From NCBI RefSeq assembly GCF_029625295.1, contig NZ_CP121112.1, positions 310,001 through 374,000 of the forward strand: DNA of 64,000 nt, given 5' to 3'. Source of the stretch: Flavobacterium gyeonganense (GTDB taxonomy: Bacteria > Bacteroidota > Bacteroidia > Flavobacteriales > Flavobacteriaceae). Positions 36,205 to 45,211 of this stretch are shown in pieces. The notes below the pieces were generated by a model that saw nothing but the letters and a program-made list of their open reading frames with translations, did no database searches and was not told where the DNA came from. The position numbers and the translations under genes are program-made. Every line of letters begins with the position of its first letter. The stretch's first letter is position 1.

Positions 36205-36993
36205 TTATAGATTTAAATTCTGAAATATAAATTCGTCTTCAAAATGTTCCTGAAAATAAGAGGTCAGTTTTGAAGTATTTTTTACCACTTCACCAATTAC
36301 AATAATCGCTGGTGATGAAATGTTTTTTTCAGCAACTAATTTAGTAATTGAACTAATGTTACCCACTACTTTTTGTTCTGAATTTTTAGTTCCGTTTTGG
36401 ATAATGGCAATCGGTAAATCGTCAGTTCTGTTTTCCTTATAAATGGAAATGATTTCATCTAACTTGTGCATTCCCATCAAAATAACCACTGTCGCAGCTG
36501 ATTTTGAAGCCAAATGTACATCTTTTGACAATTCATGACTGGAAGTTGTACCTGTAATTACCCAGAAACTCTCTGCTATTTTTCGTTGTGTAAGGCTTAT
36601 TCCTACTGAAGCAGGAACACCTAATGCTGATGAAATTCCCGGTACAACTGCCGTTTCCAAACCAAATTTTTCTGAATATTCGATTTCTTCGCTTCCGCGT
36701 CCAAAAATAAACGGATCTCCACCTTTCAAACGAACCACATGTCCGTAACGGTTGGCCATCGAAACAATCAATTCGTTAATTTGATCTTGTGTATAAGCAT
36801 GGCATCCCAGACGTTTCCCTACAAAAACAATCTCTGCCTGAGCTGCATATTGCAATAATTCTTCATTGACAAGCGCATCATACAAAACTACGTCGGCATT
36901 TTCTAACGCTTTAATTGCTTTTAGCGTAATCAATTCAACATCTCCCGGCCCTGCGCCTACTACTGTTAATTTTGGTGTTCTTACATTATGCAT
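36205..36993 (-). CDS. cobA: Uroporphyrinogen-III C-methyltransferase (SUMT)
   Basis: 262 residues. TVVGAGPGDVELITLKAIKAL, DVVLYDALV, RLKGGDPFIFGRGSEEIEY and VPGISSALGVPASVGISLTQR are the SUMT signatures. It makes precorrin-2, here probably for siroheme. Its place inside a molybdenum cofactor operon suggests a shared use in nitrate/nitrite or sulfite assimilation, where siroheme reductases work next to molybdoenzymes. No such reductase is in this window. Confidence 0.93.
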   Translation of the reverse strand: MHNVRTPKLTVVGAGPGDVELITLKAIKALENADVVLYDALVNEELLQYAAQAEIVFVGKRLGCHAYTQDQINELIVSMANRYGHVVRLKGGDPFIFGRGSEEIEYSEKFGLETAVVPGISSALGVPASVGISLTQRKIAESFWVITGTTSSHELSKDVHLASKSAATVVILMGMHKLDEIISIYKENRTDDLPIAIIQNGTKNSEQKVVGNISSITKLVAEKNISSPAIIVIGEVVKNTSKLTSYFQEHFEDEFIFQNLNL

Positions 36994-36999
36994 AATCTA

Positions 37000-37572
37000 T
37001 TAACTTAAATTGATATTCAGGTCGTTTAATTCGTCGGCCGAATTAATATTAGTTAAAGGAAAGTTTTCGCTTTCGTCTATTTTTATAATCTGATGAGGCA
37101 CTTTCGATAGAAAATCCATCATTTTCAGTTCATTGTTGTCAATCGCTTCTTTTATGAGTGGAATTATTTTTTTCGAATAAATTCCGATTAAAGGATGTAT
37201 TCTGCTTTCTGTCGCAAATATGGTAATTTGGGCTTCCTGATTGTGTTTTGATATCAATTCAGTCAACAATTCTGAAGAAATCAACGGAATGTCACAACTC
37301 AGGATCAGGTTAAATTCGGTTTCAGAATTCTCCAATACTGTATAAATTCCACCCAAAGGCCCTTTATCTTTAACGATATCTGCTGTTTTTTGATAAGGCA
37401 AATAATCGTAATCATTCGTATTCGTAATCAACTGAATATTTTTAGTTACAGGTAAAATCGCCTGAATGATATGCTCTATAAATGGTTTCTCCTGAAATAA
37501 AACCAATCCTTTCTCTGACTTCATTCTGGAGCTTTTTCCTCCGCAAAGAATAAATGCTGTTAGTGTTTTCAT
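37000..37572 (-). CDS. mobA: Molybdenum cofactor guanylyltransferase-like protein
   Basis: 190 residues. Nucleotidyltransferase start TAFILCGGKSSRMKSEKGLVLFQEKPFIEHII with the MobA signature LCGGKSSRM-x3-KG, then DKGPLGGIYTVL and LSCDIPLIS. MobA adds GMP to molybdopterin to give the guanine dinucleotide cofactor. The gene lies 6 bases upstream of cobA and is part of the operon. Confidence 0.9.
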   Translation of the reverse strand: MKTLTAFILCGGKSSRMKSEKGLVLFQEKPFIEHIIQAILPVTKNIQLITNTNDYDYLPYQKTADIVKDKGPLGGIYTVLENSETEFNLILSCDIPLISSELLTELISKHNQEAQITIFATESRIHPLIGIYSKKIIPLIKEAIDNNELKMMDFLSKVPHQIIKIDESENFPLTNINSADELNDLNINLS

Positions 37573-37602
37573 ATCAGATTATTTATTGGTTTTACAATTC
37601 GA

Positions 37603-38349
37603 TTAAGGAAAAATCAATTTTATACTTGCCATCAAAATCACAGTTCCTAACACTATTTTTAAGGTTTTGTTCGAAAAATAACCACTTCCGTAAAATCCGC
37701 CTAACATTCCGCCTATGACTGCAATCGGAACCAGATAAAAACTCTCTATCGGAATAATTTTTCCTCCCAAAAGAAATCCTAACATTCCGGCAAATGAATT
37801 GACAAATATGAACAGACTCGAAATAGCCGCTGATTCTTTTACTGAAGCCCATCCCAGAAACAATAAAATCGGACTTAAGATAATGCCACCGCCAATACCC
37901 AACATCCCTGACAACAAACCAATTACAAATCCGATTGCCAACGCAAAAGGTAATTGAATCTTAACGGCTTCTTTTTCCTTAAAATTAAATATTCCGAACA
38001 GTCTTAAAGCTGCAAATACCAGAACAATTCCTAAAATAACTTTATAAATTGTATTATCCAGCGTAATAAATCCGCCAATAAAAGCTGCCGGTACAGAAGC
38101 TATCGCAAACGGATAAAACAACTTAGGTTTAAAATAATTCATTCTGTAATAAAACAAAAATGAAATACTCGAAACAAATAAATTCAGTAACAAAGCTGAA
38201 GGTTTCATAATCGCCACCGGAAAAGCAAAAATCGTCATTAAAGCCAAATAACCTGATGCTCCGCCATGCCCTACACTTGAGTACAAAAACGCAATCACGA
38301 TTAATGCGAAGCTGAATAAGATTATATTTTCGGAAGTAAGTAAATTCAT
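37603..38349 (-). CDS. TSUP family (TauE/SafE) membrane permease
   Basis: 248 residues, about seven to eight hydrophobic helices, with the repeated TSUP pattern GHGGASGYLALM and GMLGIGGGIILSPILLFLG. Family members export or import sulfite, sulfonates and similar anions. Between moeA and mobA it may handle sulfite or another anion linked to the molybdoenzyme pathway; the substrate is not deducible. Tandem heptamer repeats lie upstream of its start. Confidence 0.88.
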   Translation of the reverse strand: MNLLTSENIILFSFALIVIAFLYSSVGHGGASGYLALMTIFAFPVAIMKPSALLLNLFVSSISFLFYYRMNYFKPKLFYPFAIASVPAAFIGGFITLDNTIYKVILGIVLVFAALRLFGIFNFKEKEAVKIQLPFALAIGFVIGLLSGMLGIGGGIILSPILLFLGWASVKESAAISSLFIFVNSFAGMLGFLLGGKIIPIESFYLVPIAVIGGMLGGFYGSGYFSNKTLKIVLGTVILMASIKLIFP

Positions 38350-38421
38350 TTTGTTTCAGGTTTTCTTTGTTTCAGGTTACGCTATATGTTTATTTTTACA
38401 CACTGCGTTTTAAAACTGAAA

Positions 38422-38480
38422 TTCTTTATTCTTTATTCTTTATTCTTTATTCTTTATTCTTTATTCTTTATTCTTTATTC
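38422..38480. repeat. Tandem heptamer repeat (TTCTTTA)n, 8.4 units
   Basis: Eight perfect copies of TTCTTTA plus three bases, ending at the moeA stop codon. It lies in the 130-base gap upstream of the TSUP gene (minus strand), so copy-number changes would alter the moeA-TSUP spacing. Confidence 0.95.
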
Positions 38481-39652
38481 TAATCAATCGGCAATAATGT
38501 TACCAATTGTTCTTTTTTAAGGTTTTCAAAATCATTTGGTACAATGAGCAAACAATTTGCTGTTGCAAAAGTGTTGAGCATTGCTGAGCTCTGGCCGTCT
38601 AAAACCGTTACATGGGTTTCATCATACAAAGCTTTTAAGAACAATGTTTTTCCCGAATTATTAGAAATTCCGGCGTTTAATTTTCGGACTAATTTTGGCA
38701 GATGAATATCCGAAAATCCCATTCGGTTTCGGATTGCCGGATACACATATACATAAAAATTAGTCAGTGATGAAGCCGGATTTCCCGGTAAAGCAAAAAC
38801 CAAAGTTTCATTTTTAGAACCGAAAAACATCGGTTTACCTGGCTTCTGATTGATTTTATAAAAAAGTTCTTTGACTCCGTTTTTCAATAATGCTTCTTTA
38901 ACAAAATCATAATCCCCAACTGAAATTCCACCGGAAATTAAAACTATATCATATTTTTCCAGTATGTCTTTTAAAGCATTTTTAGTCGCTTTAAGATTGT
39001 CTTTTACCTTAAAAACCTTTGTTTTCTTTATACCAATCGTTTGAAGTGCCGCCTGAAGCATTATGGAATTACTTTCGTAAATTTTTCCTTTTGGCAATTT
39101 TTTTCCTGGCTTTACCAATTCATTTCCAGTAACTAAAATGGCTACTTTCGGCTTTTTGTAAACCGTAATTTCAGTAATTCCTAAACAAGCCAAAAAACCA
39201 ATTGCAGCCGGTGTAATTAAAGTATTCACTTCAAAAACAACATCTTCTTTATTAATCTGTTCTCCTTTTGCACGGACATTTGCAAACTTTTCCGGCATTT
39301 GGGCAATCAAAATCGAATTTTCATTCGCCATAACATGCTCCTGCATCACAACTGTATCCGCATCATCCGGAACAAAAGCCCCAGTAAAAATCCTTACTGC
39401 TTCATTTTCTTTCAGTTTTATATTAGAATGATCACCCGCTTGTGAACTGCTTACCACATCGTATTGATGTTTTCTGCTGTGAATGAAAGCATAACCATCC
39501 ATTGCGGACTGGCGAAACGGCGGCATTGCAATTGGCGAATAAACCGTCTCCGCTAAAACATATCCCAGTGCTTTTCTCACTGCTATTTTTTGCAATGGCA
39601 TTTTCGAACTGTTTTCAGCTACGATTGTTAAAGCTTCATTTACTTGTATCAT
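38480..39652 (-). CDS. moeA: Molybdopterin molybdenumtransferase MoeA
   Basis: 390 residues: MPPFRQSAMDGYAF, VRIFTGAFVPDDADTVVMQEH, GNELVKPGKKLPKGKIYESNS, ISGGISVGDYDFVKEAL and FALPGNPASSLTNFYVY are MoeA hallmarks. It inserts molybdate into adenylated molybdopterin. It is the first gene of the minus-strand cofactor cluster, and a -7 box TATATTTG (minus strand, about 39689-39696) precedes it. Confidence 0.96.
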   Translation of the reverse strand: MIQVNEALTIVAENSSKMPLQKIAVRKALGYVLAETVYSPIAMPPFRQSAMDGYAFIHSRKHQYDVVSSSQAGDHSNIKLKENEAVRIFTGAFVPDDADTVVMQEHVMANENSILIAQMPEKFANVRAKGEQINKEDVVFEVNTLITPAAIGFLACLGITEITVYKKPKVAILVTGNELVKPGKKLPKGKIYESNSIMLQAALQTIGIKKTKVFKVKDNLKATKNALKDILEKYDIVLISGGISVGDYDFVKEALLKNGVKELFYKINQKPGKPMFFGSKNETLVFALPGNPASSLTNFYVYVYPAIRNRMGFSDIHLPKLVRKLNAGISNNSGKTLFLKALYDETHVTVLDGQSSAMLNTFATANCLLIVPNDFENLKKEQLVTLLPID

Positions 39653-40053
39653 TTAACTAAATATAAAACTAAGTAAAAATACTTAATACAAATATAAGTA
39701 TTTTTTACTAGTATGATTAAAAAATTTAATTTATTTTTCTCCCCATAAAATTACTCTAATTTATTTAAAATCACGGCTTAAAATTGAATGTTGTTTTGGG
39801 CTTAAAATTCTTCAATTTAGATTCAAAGAGATTTTTTAAGACTTACCTACAATTTTTTTACAATTTAAATAATAATAAAAATGAATAAATGTGGTATAAA
39901 ATACTACATTTAATTCCTAAATAAATTTTATTTTTTAACATTTGTTTGACTTCATAAAAAACAATAATCACTTAATAATCAAAATATTAAACCCTTTTCT
40001 TAAAGGAAAATTTTATTTTTTTCAATTTATTATTAAAAAAAATGCAGCAAATT
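39653..40053. other. AT-rich divergent intergenic region, no gene seen
   Basis: About 400 bases between moeA and the susC leader promoter. It carries the moeA promoter region near the left end. I see no open frame, repeat or stable structure beyond A/T-rich runs. Confidence 0.6.
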
Positions 40054-40084
40054 TTTGGATATTATTATATTAAATTTAACTTTG
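40054..40084 (+). promoter_or_regulatory. Promoter of Cys leader copy 1
   Basis: TTTG at 40054-40057, a 19-base spacer, TAACTTTG at 40077-40084. The same boxes and exact spacing occur before copies 2 and 3. Just downstream TCTAT and ATAGA can form a short 5' hairpin. Confidence 0.8.
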
Positions 40085-40137
40085 TCTATAGGATTAATAG
40101 AGTTTAAAACTTATTTAAAACCATAAACAACTGCATT

Positions 40138-40227
40138 TTGAAAACAAACGAAAGCATATCATATTTTATCTCTTCTACAAAAAATACTTATAACACATCT
40201 TGTTGTTGTATGTGCTTCTGTTGCTAA
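40138..40227 (+). CDS. Cysteine-rich leader peptide, copy 1 (29 aa, TTG start)
   Basis: Frame TTG-AAA-ACA ... TAA encodes a 29-residue peptide beginning MKTNES and ending NTSCCCMCFCC, with six Cys in the last eight residues. Two other leaders in the window (52620, 63742) begin TTGAAAACA in the same context and end in Met-Cys-(Phe/Gly)-Cys-Cys, with the YxxT segment before the Cys block shared. The conserved TTG and termination directly after the Cys codons argue for translation. An internal ATG at 40210 (MCFCC) is an alternative start. I infer a cysteine-sensing leader for the SusCD/sulfatase operon that starts about 340 bases downstream. No member of this family is known to me. Confidence 0.7.
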   Translation: MKTNESISYFISSTKNTYNTSCCCMCFCC

Positions 40228-40398
40228 TTGCGAAAGCAATTCTTTGTTCATTTTCAATTCTAAACTCTAATTGAAATAAACAATCACCATAATTCAAAAA
40301 TTATTGTTTACTGCAAATCTGTTCCACACAATTATTTGTGCCGAAACAGCATTTGAAACTATATCTGAAAACAAAAAAATTAAATTAAAAATGAAAAA

Positions 40399-40431
40399 AT
40401 GAAAAAGATGCACAACAGCTGCTGTAAATAA
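40399..40431 (+). CDS. Second tiny Cys-containing leader ORF, copy 1 (10 aa)
   Basis: ATG...TAA encoding MKKMHNSCCK. The corresponding ORF in leader 2 encodes MKKMYSSC. Both lie about 160-170 bases after the first leader stop and just before the conserved hairpin, with CAGCTGC shared. A 3-codon ORF (ATGAAAAAATGA at 40391) overlaps its start. Coding is likely but unproven; the DNA could instead be conserved for RNA structure. Confidence 0.5.
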   Translation: MKKMHNSCCK

Positions 40432-40440
40432 AGAAAAAAA

Positions 40441-40529
40441 GCCATTTCTGCGGCAACAGAAATGGCGTGGCTTAAAGAAAATTTATCGCTAAATAAAAGA
40501 AACACGAGAGAGTTGAAAAATCAACTTTC
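40441..40529 (+). promoter_or_regulatory. Structured 5'-UTR RNA upstream of susC (copy 1)
   Basis: Two hairpins. Hairpin I: GCCATTTCTG / CAGAAATGGC, loop CGGCAA (40441-40466). Hairpin II: GAGAGTTGA / TCAACTTTC, loop AAAA (40508-40529). The linker holds AAAGAAAATTTATCGCTAAA. Leader 2 keeps the loops and linker while stem bases change in compensating pairs. No U-run follows, so these are not intrinsic terminators. They end about 40 bases before the susC start. Confidence 0.65.
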
Positions 40530-40566
40530 AGGGCTTCTTGTTAATTACTTAAACCAATACAAAGAA

Positions 40567-43500
40567 ATGAAAAAAAATATAAATGTTTACACATTATTAT
40601 TTTTCCTGTTTTTTCTATCAGGAATAAATGCACAAAATACAACTCCCCTTATTCAGTCTAAACTGGATGGGACAATAGTGGATGACATTACAAACCAGCC
40701 CATTATTGGAGCTTCAGTTATAATTAAAGGAACGACACACGGGGTTCAGACAGATACTGAAGGAAAATTTTATTTTCAAACGGGTCAGAAATTTCCTTAC
40801 ACCTTAATCATAAGTTACATAGGATATAAGAAATTAGAATTTATAGTAGAGAAAAATCCCGTAACGATTCATTTAAAAGAAGAAAGACAAGAACTTGATG
40901 AATTAGTTGTTGTAGGTTATGGAACTCAAAAAGAAAAAGACATTACCGGTTCTGTAGCTTCTGTACCAAAAGCAAATTTATCTCAGGTAACTTCATCAGC
41001 AGATAATCTGTTGCGAGGCGCAGTTGCCGGAGTGGTAGTAACACAAAGTTCCGGACGTCCAGGTGCATCTTCAAGTGTACGTATACGTGGAGGAAACTCA
41101 ATCACAGCGGGTAACGAGCCTTTATATGTAGTAGACGGAATTTTAATTTACAATGATAATAATAACAGTTCTGCCGGAATATCAAATGCCGGAGCAAGTT
41201 TAAATGTTTTGTCTACTATAAATCCTGCTGATATTGAATCTATTGAAGTTCTTAAAGATGCCTCTGCAACTGCAATTTACGGTTCTCGTGGTGCTAATGG
41301 TGTTGTTATTATTACCACTAAAAAAGGAACAAAAGGACAAGATAATATTTCTTACCAAGGTTATTTTGGGTTTCAGAATGTTTCTAAAAAACTTCATGTT
41401 ATGAATGCCAGCCAATGGGCAAGTTTACGAAATGATGTACAGGCAAGTATTGGTCAGGCTCCATCTTTTTCTGCAGCACAGATAGAAGCATTTAAAACTT
41501 CTGGAAGCTACGACTGGCAGGATGCAGCGTTTAGAACTGCGGCTCCGGTTCAAAACCATCAATTGTCATTTTCAGGCGGAGACGAAAGATCAAGATATGC
41601 GGTTTCTGCAGGATATTTTGATCAGGAAGGTACTGTTTTGGGATCTGATTTTAGACGTATCTCTCTTCGTATCAATTACGAAAGAAACTATTCTCAAAAC
41701 TTTAAATTTGGTATTAATGCCAATTATAGTAACTCACTTTCTAATGGCATAGCAAATAACGGAAGCGGCGGAAGAAATCCAAACCCTTTGGTTAGTGTTT
41801 TGTTAACTGCTCCTGTAGTGCCAATTAGAAATGAAAACGGAAGTTATAACGTAACTAACAATCCATATGCAACTTCTGTTAACGGTTTTGTTCCAAACCC
41901 TATTAATGATTTGGAAAATACAATTAACGAAACTAAAATCAACAGGATTCTAACAAGCTTATTTGGTGAATATAAAATCACTAAAAAACTGACTGCTAAA
42001 GTGGCTGTAAGCGGTGATATAATCGATACAAAACAAAACTATTATGCCCCTGCCAATACATCAAATGGTGCAGGAACAAAAGGTTCTGCTTCAGTTGGAG
42101 ACAGATTAGTAAGTTCTGTTTTAAATGAAAATACGCTGAACTACAATACCAACTTTGGTGAAAACCATAAATTCTCGGCTTTGGGAGGTTATACACTTCA
42201 ATATACGCAAGGAGAAGTTGTAAATGCCGGTGCTAATACGTTTGTAAATGATGCTAATACTTATAATGCTTTACAAGATGGTGTAGCAGTAAAACCATAT
42301 AGTGACGCCTACGAAAGTGTTTTAAAATCCTGGCTTGCAAGAGTTAATTATTCTTATAAAGGAAAATACAACTTTACACTTTCTGCCCGTGCCGACGGAT
42401 CTTCAAGATTTGGTTCTGAATCACGCTGGGGTTATTTCCCGTCAGCAGGTTTCTCATGGAATATTACAGATGAAGAATTTGCAAACAATATCAAAGGTGT
42501 AACTGAGGCAAAACTTAGAATTACTGCCGGAACAACAGGAAATCAGGAAATTGGAAACTATCTGGCGTTAGCTCAAATGGGTTCTGTAAACTATTCTTTT
42601 GGCGGAATATTATACACAGGACTTGCTCCTACCCGATTATCAAATACGGATTTGAAATGGGAAAAAACAACACAGTATAATGTTGGTTTGGATTTATCAT
42701 TATTTGAAAGAAAAATCAATTTTGTTTTTGATGTGTATTACAAAAAAACAAACGATTTGTTAATCAGCGTTCCGGTGCCGCTTACTTCCGGATATGCAAG
42801 TGTACTTCAAAATATCGGAGGTGTTGAAAATAAAGGTATTGAGATTGGTTTAAATACAGAAAACCTAAAAACAGAAAATTTCTCATGGAATTCGAACCTT
42901 GTGTTTTCTGCTAACAGAAACAAAGTGGTAGCAATTGGAAACGGAGTCAATCAGTTTTTTCCAGTAGTTCCAAACGGATCTTTATTGCAGCAGCAGCCTG
43001 TTACGGTAAAAGTTGGCCTGCCATTAGGAACTTTCTGGGGATATAGAACAAACGGAGTTTTTCAGACTCAGGAAGAAGTCAACACACAGCCAAAAATCAA
43101 CAGTTTAGCCAACACAAAAGTAGGAGACAGAAAATATGTTGATACAAACGGAGACGGTGTAATTACAGCTCTTGACAAAGGCAATTTAGGTTCTTCACAG
43201 CCAAAATTTGTTGGAAGTTTCAGCAATACCATTTCATACAATGATTTCGATTTAAATTTCTCTTTTCAAGGTTCTTACGGTGCAAAAATCTTCAATGCTT
43301 TAAATCAGCAGTTAGAAATTTCAACTCTTGGAACAAATGCAAATGTGACTTTAGAAGATCGCTGGACACCTACAAATCCAAGTAATGAAATTCCGAGAGC
43401 AACAAGTTCACCGTTAGGAATTGTTTCTGAGCGTTATGTAGAAGATGCTTCTTTCTTACGATTAAAACTAATCACGCTTGGTTATACATTACCAAAAAGC

Positions 43501-43692
43501 ACTTCTAAAAAACTGGGAGCAAAAAGTGTAAAATTCTATGTTTCTGCAGAAAACCTTGTTACATGGACAAAATACACTGGTTATGATCCTGAGGTAAGTT
43601 CATATGAACAAAACAACTTATATCCGGGAATTGATTTTGGTTCTTATCCAAACTCAAAAACATTCATCTCGGGCCTGAACGTAACTTTCTAA
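40567..43692 (+). CDS. SusC/RagA-family TonB-dependent outer-membrane transporter
   Basis: 1041 residues from the ATG at 40567 (KKNINVYTLLFFLFFLSGINAQ signal peptide). The frame is open upstream to 40462, but that part is the structured leader and its frame is not kept in copy 2. Order: carboxypeptidase-like domain (DGTIVDDITNQPIIGASVIIKGT), TonB box region (ELDELVVVGYG), plug (LLRGAVAGVVVTQSSGRPG, VRIRGG, EPLYVVDG, AIYGSRGANGVVIITTKKG), then the beta-barrel, ending in Phe. It imports a nutrient across the outer membrane with the SusD protein encoded 19 bases downstream. Operon partners suggest a sulfated organic substrate. Confidence 0.94.
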   Translation: MKKNINVYTLLFFLFFLSGINAQNTTPLIQSKLDGTIVDDITNQPIIGASVIIKGTTHGVQTDTEGKFYFQTGQKFPYTLIISYIGYKKLEFIVEKNPVTIHLKEERQELDELVVVGYGTQKEKDITGSVASVPKANLSQVTSSADNLLRGAVAGVVVTQSSGRPGASSSVRIRGGNSITAGNEPLYVVDGILIYNDNNNSSAGISNAGASLNVLSTINPADIESIEVLKDASATAIYGSRGANGVVIITTKKGTKGQDNISYQGYFGFQNVSKKLHVMNASQWASLRNDVQASIGQAPSFSAAQIEAFKTSGSYDWQDAAFRTAAPVQNHQLSFSGGDERSRYAVSAGYFDQEGTVLGSDFRRISLRINYERNYSQNFKFGINANYSNSLSNGIANNGSGGRNPNPLVSVLLTAPVVPIRNENGSYNVTNNPYATSVNGFVPNPINDLENTINETKINRILTSLFGEYKITKKLTAKVAVSGDIIDTKQNYYAPANTSNGAGTKGSASVGDRLVSSVLNENTLNYNTNFGENHKFSALGGYTLQYTQGEVVNAGANTFVNDANTYNALQDGVAVKPYSDAYESVLKSWLARVNYSYKGKYNFTLSARADGSSRFGSESRWGYFPSAGFSWNITDEEFANNIKGVTEAKLRITAGTTGNQEIGNYLALAQMGSVNYSFGGILYTGLAPTRLSNTDLKWEKTTQYNVGLDLSLFERKINFVFDVYYKKTNDLLISVPVPLTSGYASVLQNIGGVENKGIEIGLNTENLKTENFSWNSNLVFSANRNKVVAIGNGVNQFFPVVPNGSLLQQQPVTVKVGLPLGTFWGYRTNGVFQTQEEVNTQPKINSLANTKVGDRKYVDTNGDGVITALDKGNLGSSQPKFVGSFSNTISYNDFDLNFSFQGSYGAKIFNALNQQLEISTLGTNANVTLEDRWTPTNPSNEIPRATSSPLGIVSERYVEDASFLRLKLITLGYTLPKSTSKKLGAKSVKFYVSAENLVTWTKYTGYDPEVSSYEQNNLYPGIDFGSYPNSKTFISGLNVTF

Positions 43693-43711
43693 GTAAAAAA
43701 AATATATCAAA

Positions 43712-45184
43712 ATGAAAAAGATTATAATAACATTCCTTTTAAGTGCCGGACTATTTGTATCGTGCACGGACCTGGAGGTAACACCAACCTCTTTTGTAAC
43801 CGAAGATAAATACTTCATCACTCAGGATGATGCTGTTGCGAGTGTAACAGCGGTTTATGCTTCTTTAAGCCTTGATCCGGGAGAGCAGAGTTTATTTGGA
43901 AGAAACCTTTATTTCCTTACAGATATGGGTTCTGATTATGCTGCAGCCGGAGTTTCTGCAACAAACCCACAGGTTAGAGCTTTGAGCAGTTTAACGCACG
44001 ATGCAACTTCAGACCGTGTTCAGGTGGCTTGGAGACAAATTTATGCGGGAATTAACAGAGCCAATGTTTCGATTGATAATATCCCAAAAGTTACAGGATC
44101 TGAAGTTGTAAAAACAAGATTAATCAACGAAGCAAAGTTTATCCGTGGATTACTTTATTTTCAGGCAGTTCGTATTTGGGGCGGTGTTCCAATTGTTTTA
44201 CACGAACCAACTTCTATTCAATTAGAAAGTTTAAAATCAAGAAGAGCAACTGTAGACGAAGTTTATGCTCAGATTATTAAAGATCTTACAGATGCAGAAA
44301 GTTTACCTGCATCTTATACAACTGCTGATGCCGGACGCGCCACTTCCGGAGCTGCAAAAGCGATTTTAGCCAAAGTATATTTAACCCGAAAAGATTGGGC
44401 AAATGCTATTTTGAAAGCCAGAGAAGTTATCAACGGCGGATATGGTTATGCTTTATTCGAAAACTTTCAGGATATTTTCACGAAAACAAAAAAGAATGGA
44501 AAAGAACATATTTTCTCTGTTCAGTTTGAGCCAAACCAGGCAGGAAACGGTTCTAGCGGAAGCACATTTCAGGCAACTTCATTTACCGGATTTACTGCTA
44601 CTGAACCGGCAGATATTATTTCGGATGTAGCTTTGTTTTATGATATTTATGCAGCAGGAGATGTAAGAAGAGATGTTAGTTATAAAAAACAATTATTGAA
44701 TCCCGCTACAGGAACACTTTATACTTTTCCAAAACCTATTTTTAGCAAATATCTTGACCTGACCAATTTAGCAACTCCTTCAAATGTAGCTATTAATTTT
44801 CCTGTTATTCGTTATGCAGACATCTTATTGTCTCTGGCAGAAGCTATCAATGAACAAGGAGCGCCAACTGCTGAAGCTTATGAATTGATTAATCAGGTAA
44901 GAAGAAGAGCTTTTGGAAAACCAATCACAACGCCAGACTCAACAGTAGATTTAGTTGGATTAAACCAAACCACTTTCAGAGCAGCGATTCAGGAAGAGCG
45001 CAAAAAAGAGTTTGTTCAGGAAGGTCAAAGATGGTTTGATTTGGTAAGATGGGGAACTTTAGTTACTGAAATCAAAAAGGTAACTGCAAAAAATTCAGTT
45101 TCAGAACGTAATAATCTGTATCCAATTCCGCAAAGCGAAAGAAATATTGATCCGGTAGGATTACCCCAAAATCCAGGCTATTAA
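43712..45184 (+). CDS. SusD/RagB-family substrate-binding lipoprotein
   Basis: 490 residues with lipobox LFVSC (Cys18), surface lipoprotein partner of SusC. Family motifs: DAVASVTAVYASL, INEAKFIRGLLYFQAVRIWGGVPIVLHE, RATSGAAKAILAKVYL, and at the C-terminus VRRRAFG, ERKKEFVQEGQRWFDLVRWG and YPIPQSERNI. It should lid the SusC barrel and bind the ligand. Confidence 0.94.
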   Translation: MKKIIITFLLSAGLFVSCTDLEVTPTSFVTEDKYFITQDDAVASVTAVYASLSLDPGEQSLFGRNLYFLTDMGSDYAAAGVSATNPQVRALSSLTHDATSDRVQVAWRQIYAGINRANVSIDNIPKVTGSEVVKTRLINEAKFIRGLLYFQAVRIWGGVPIVLHEPTSIQLESLKSRRATVDEVYAQIIKDLTDAESLPASYTTADAGRATSGAAKAILAKVYLTRKDWANAILKAREVINGGYGYALFENFQDIFTKTKKNGKEHIFSVQFEPNQAGNGSSGSTFQATSFTGFTATEPADIISDVALFYDIYAAGDVRRDVSYKKQLLNPATGTLYTFPKPIFSKYLDLTNLATPSNVAINFPVIRYADILLSLAEAINEQGAPTAEAYELINQVRRRAFGKPITTPDSTVDLVGLNQTTFRAAIQEERKKEFVQEGQRWFDLVRWGTLVTEIKKVTAKNSVSERNNLYPIPQSERNIDPVGLPQNPGY

Positions 45185-45211
45185 TAAAAGGATTACATAC
45201 TAGTATATAAA

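Noticed and set aside
38422..38480. CRISPR-like array
   Set aside because: Units are only 7 bases, with no spacers and no cas genes: a simple tandem repeat.
40228..40398. Intrinsic terminator inside leader 1
   Set aside because: Several weak AT hairpins occur (for example ATTGC-GAAA-GCAAT and TTTCAATT/AATTGAAA), but none is followed by a clear U-run.
40462..40566. N-terminal extension of the first SusC (35 residues from ATG at 40462)
   Set aside because: The stretch is the hairpin-bearing leader; its frame is not kept in copy 2, and a proper signal peptide starts at 40567.
40021..40566. SAM or other known riboswitch upstream of susC
   Set aside because: No S-box core or other riboswitch signature that I know is present; the conserved parts are Cys ORFs and simple hairpins.
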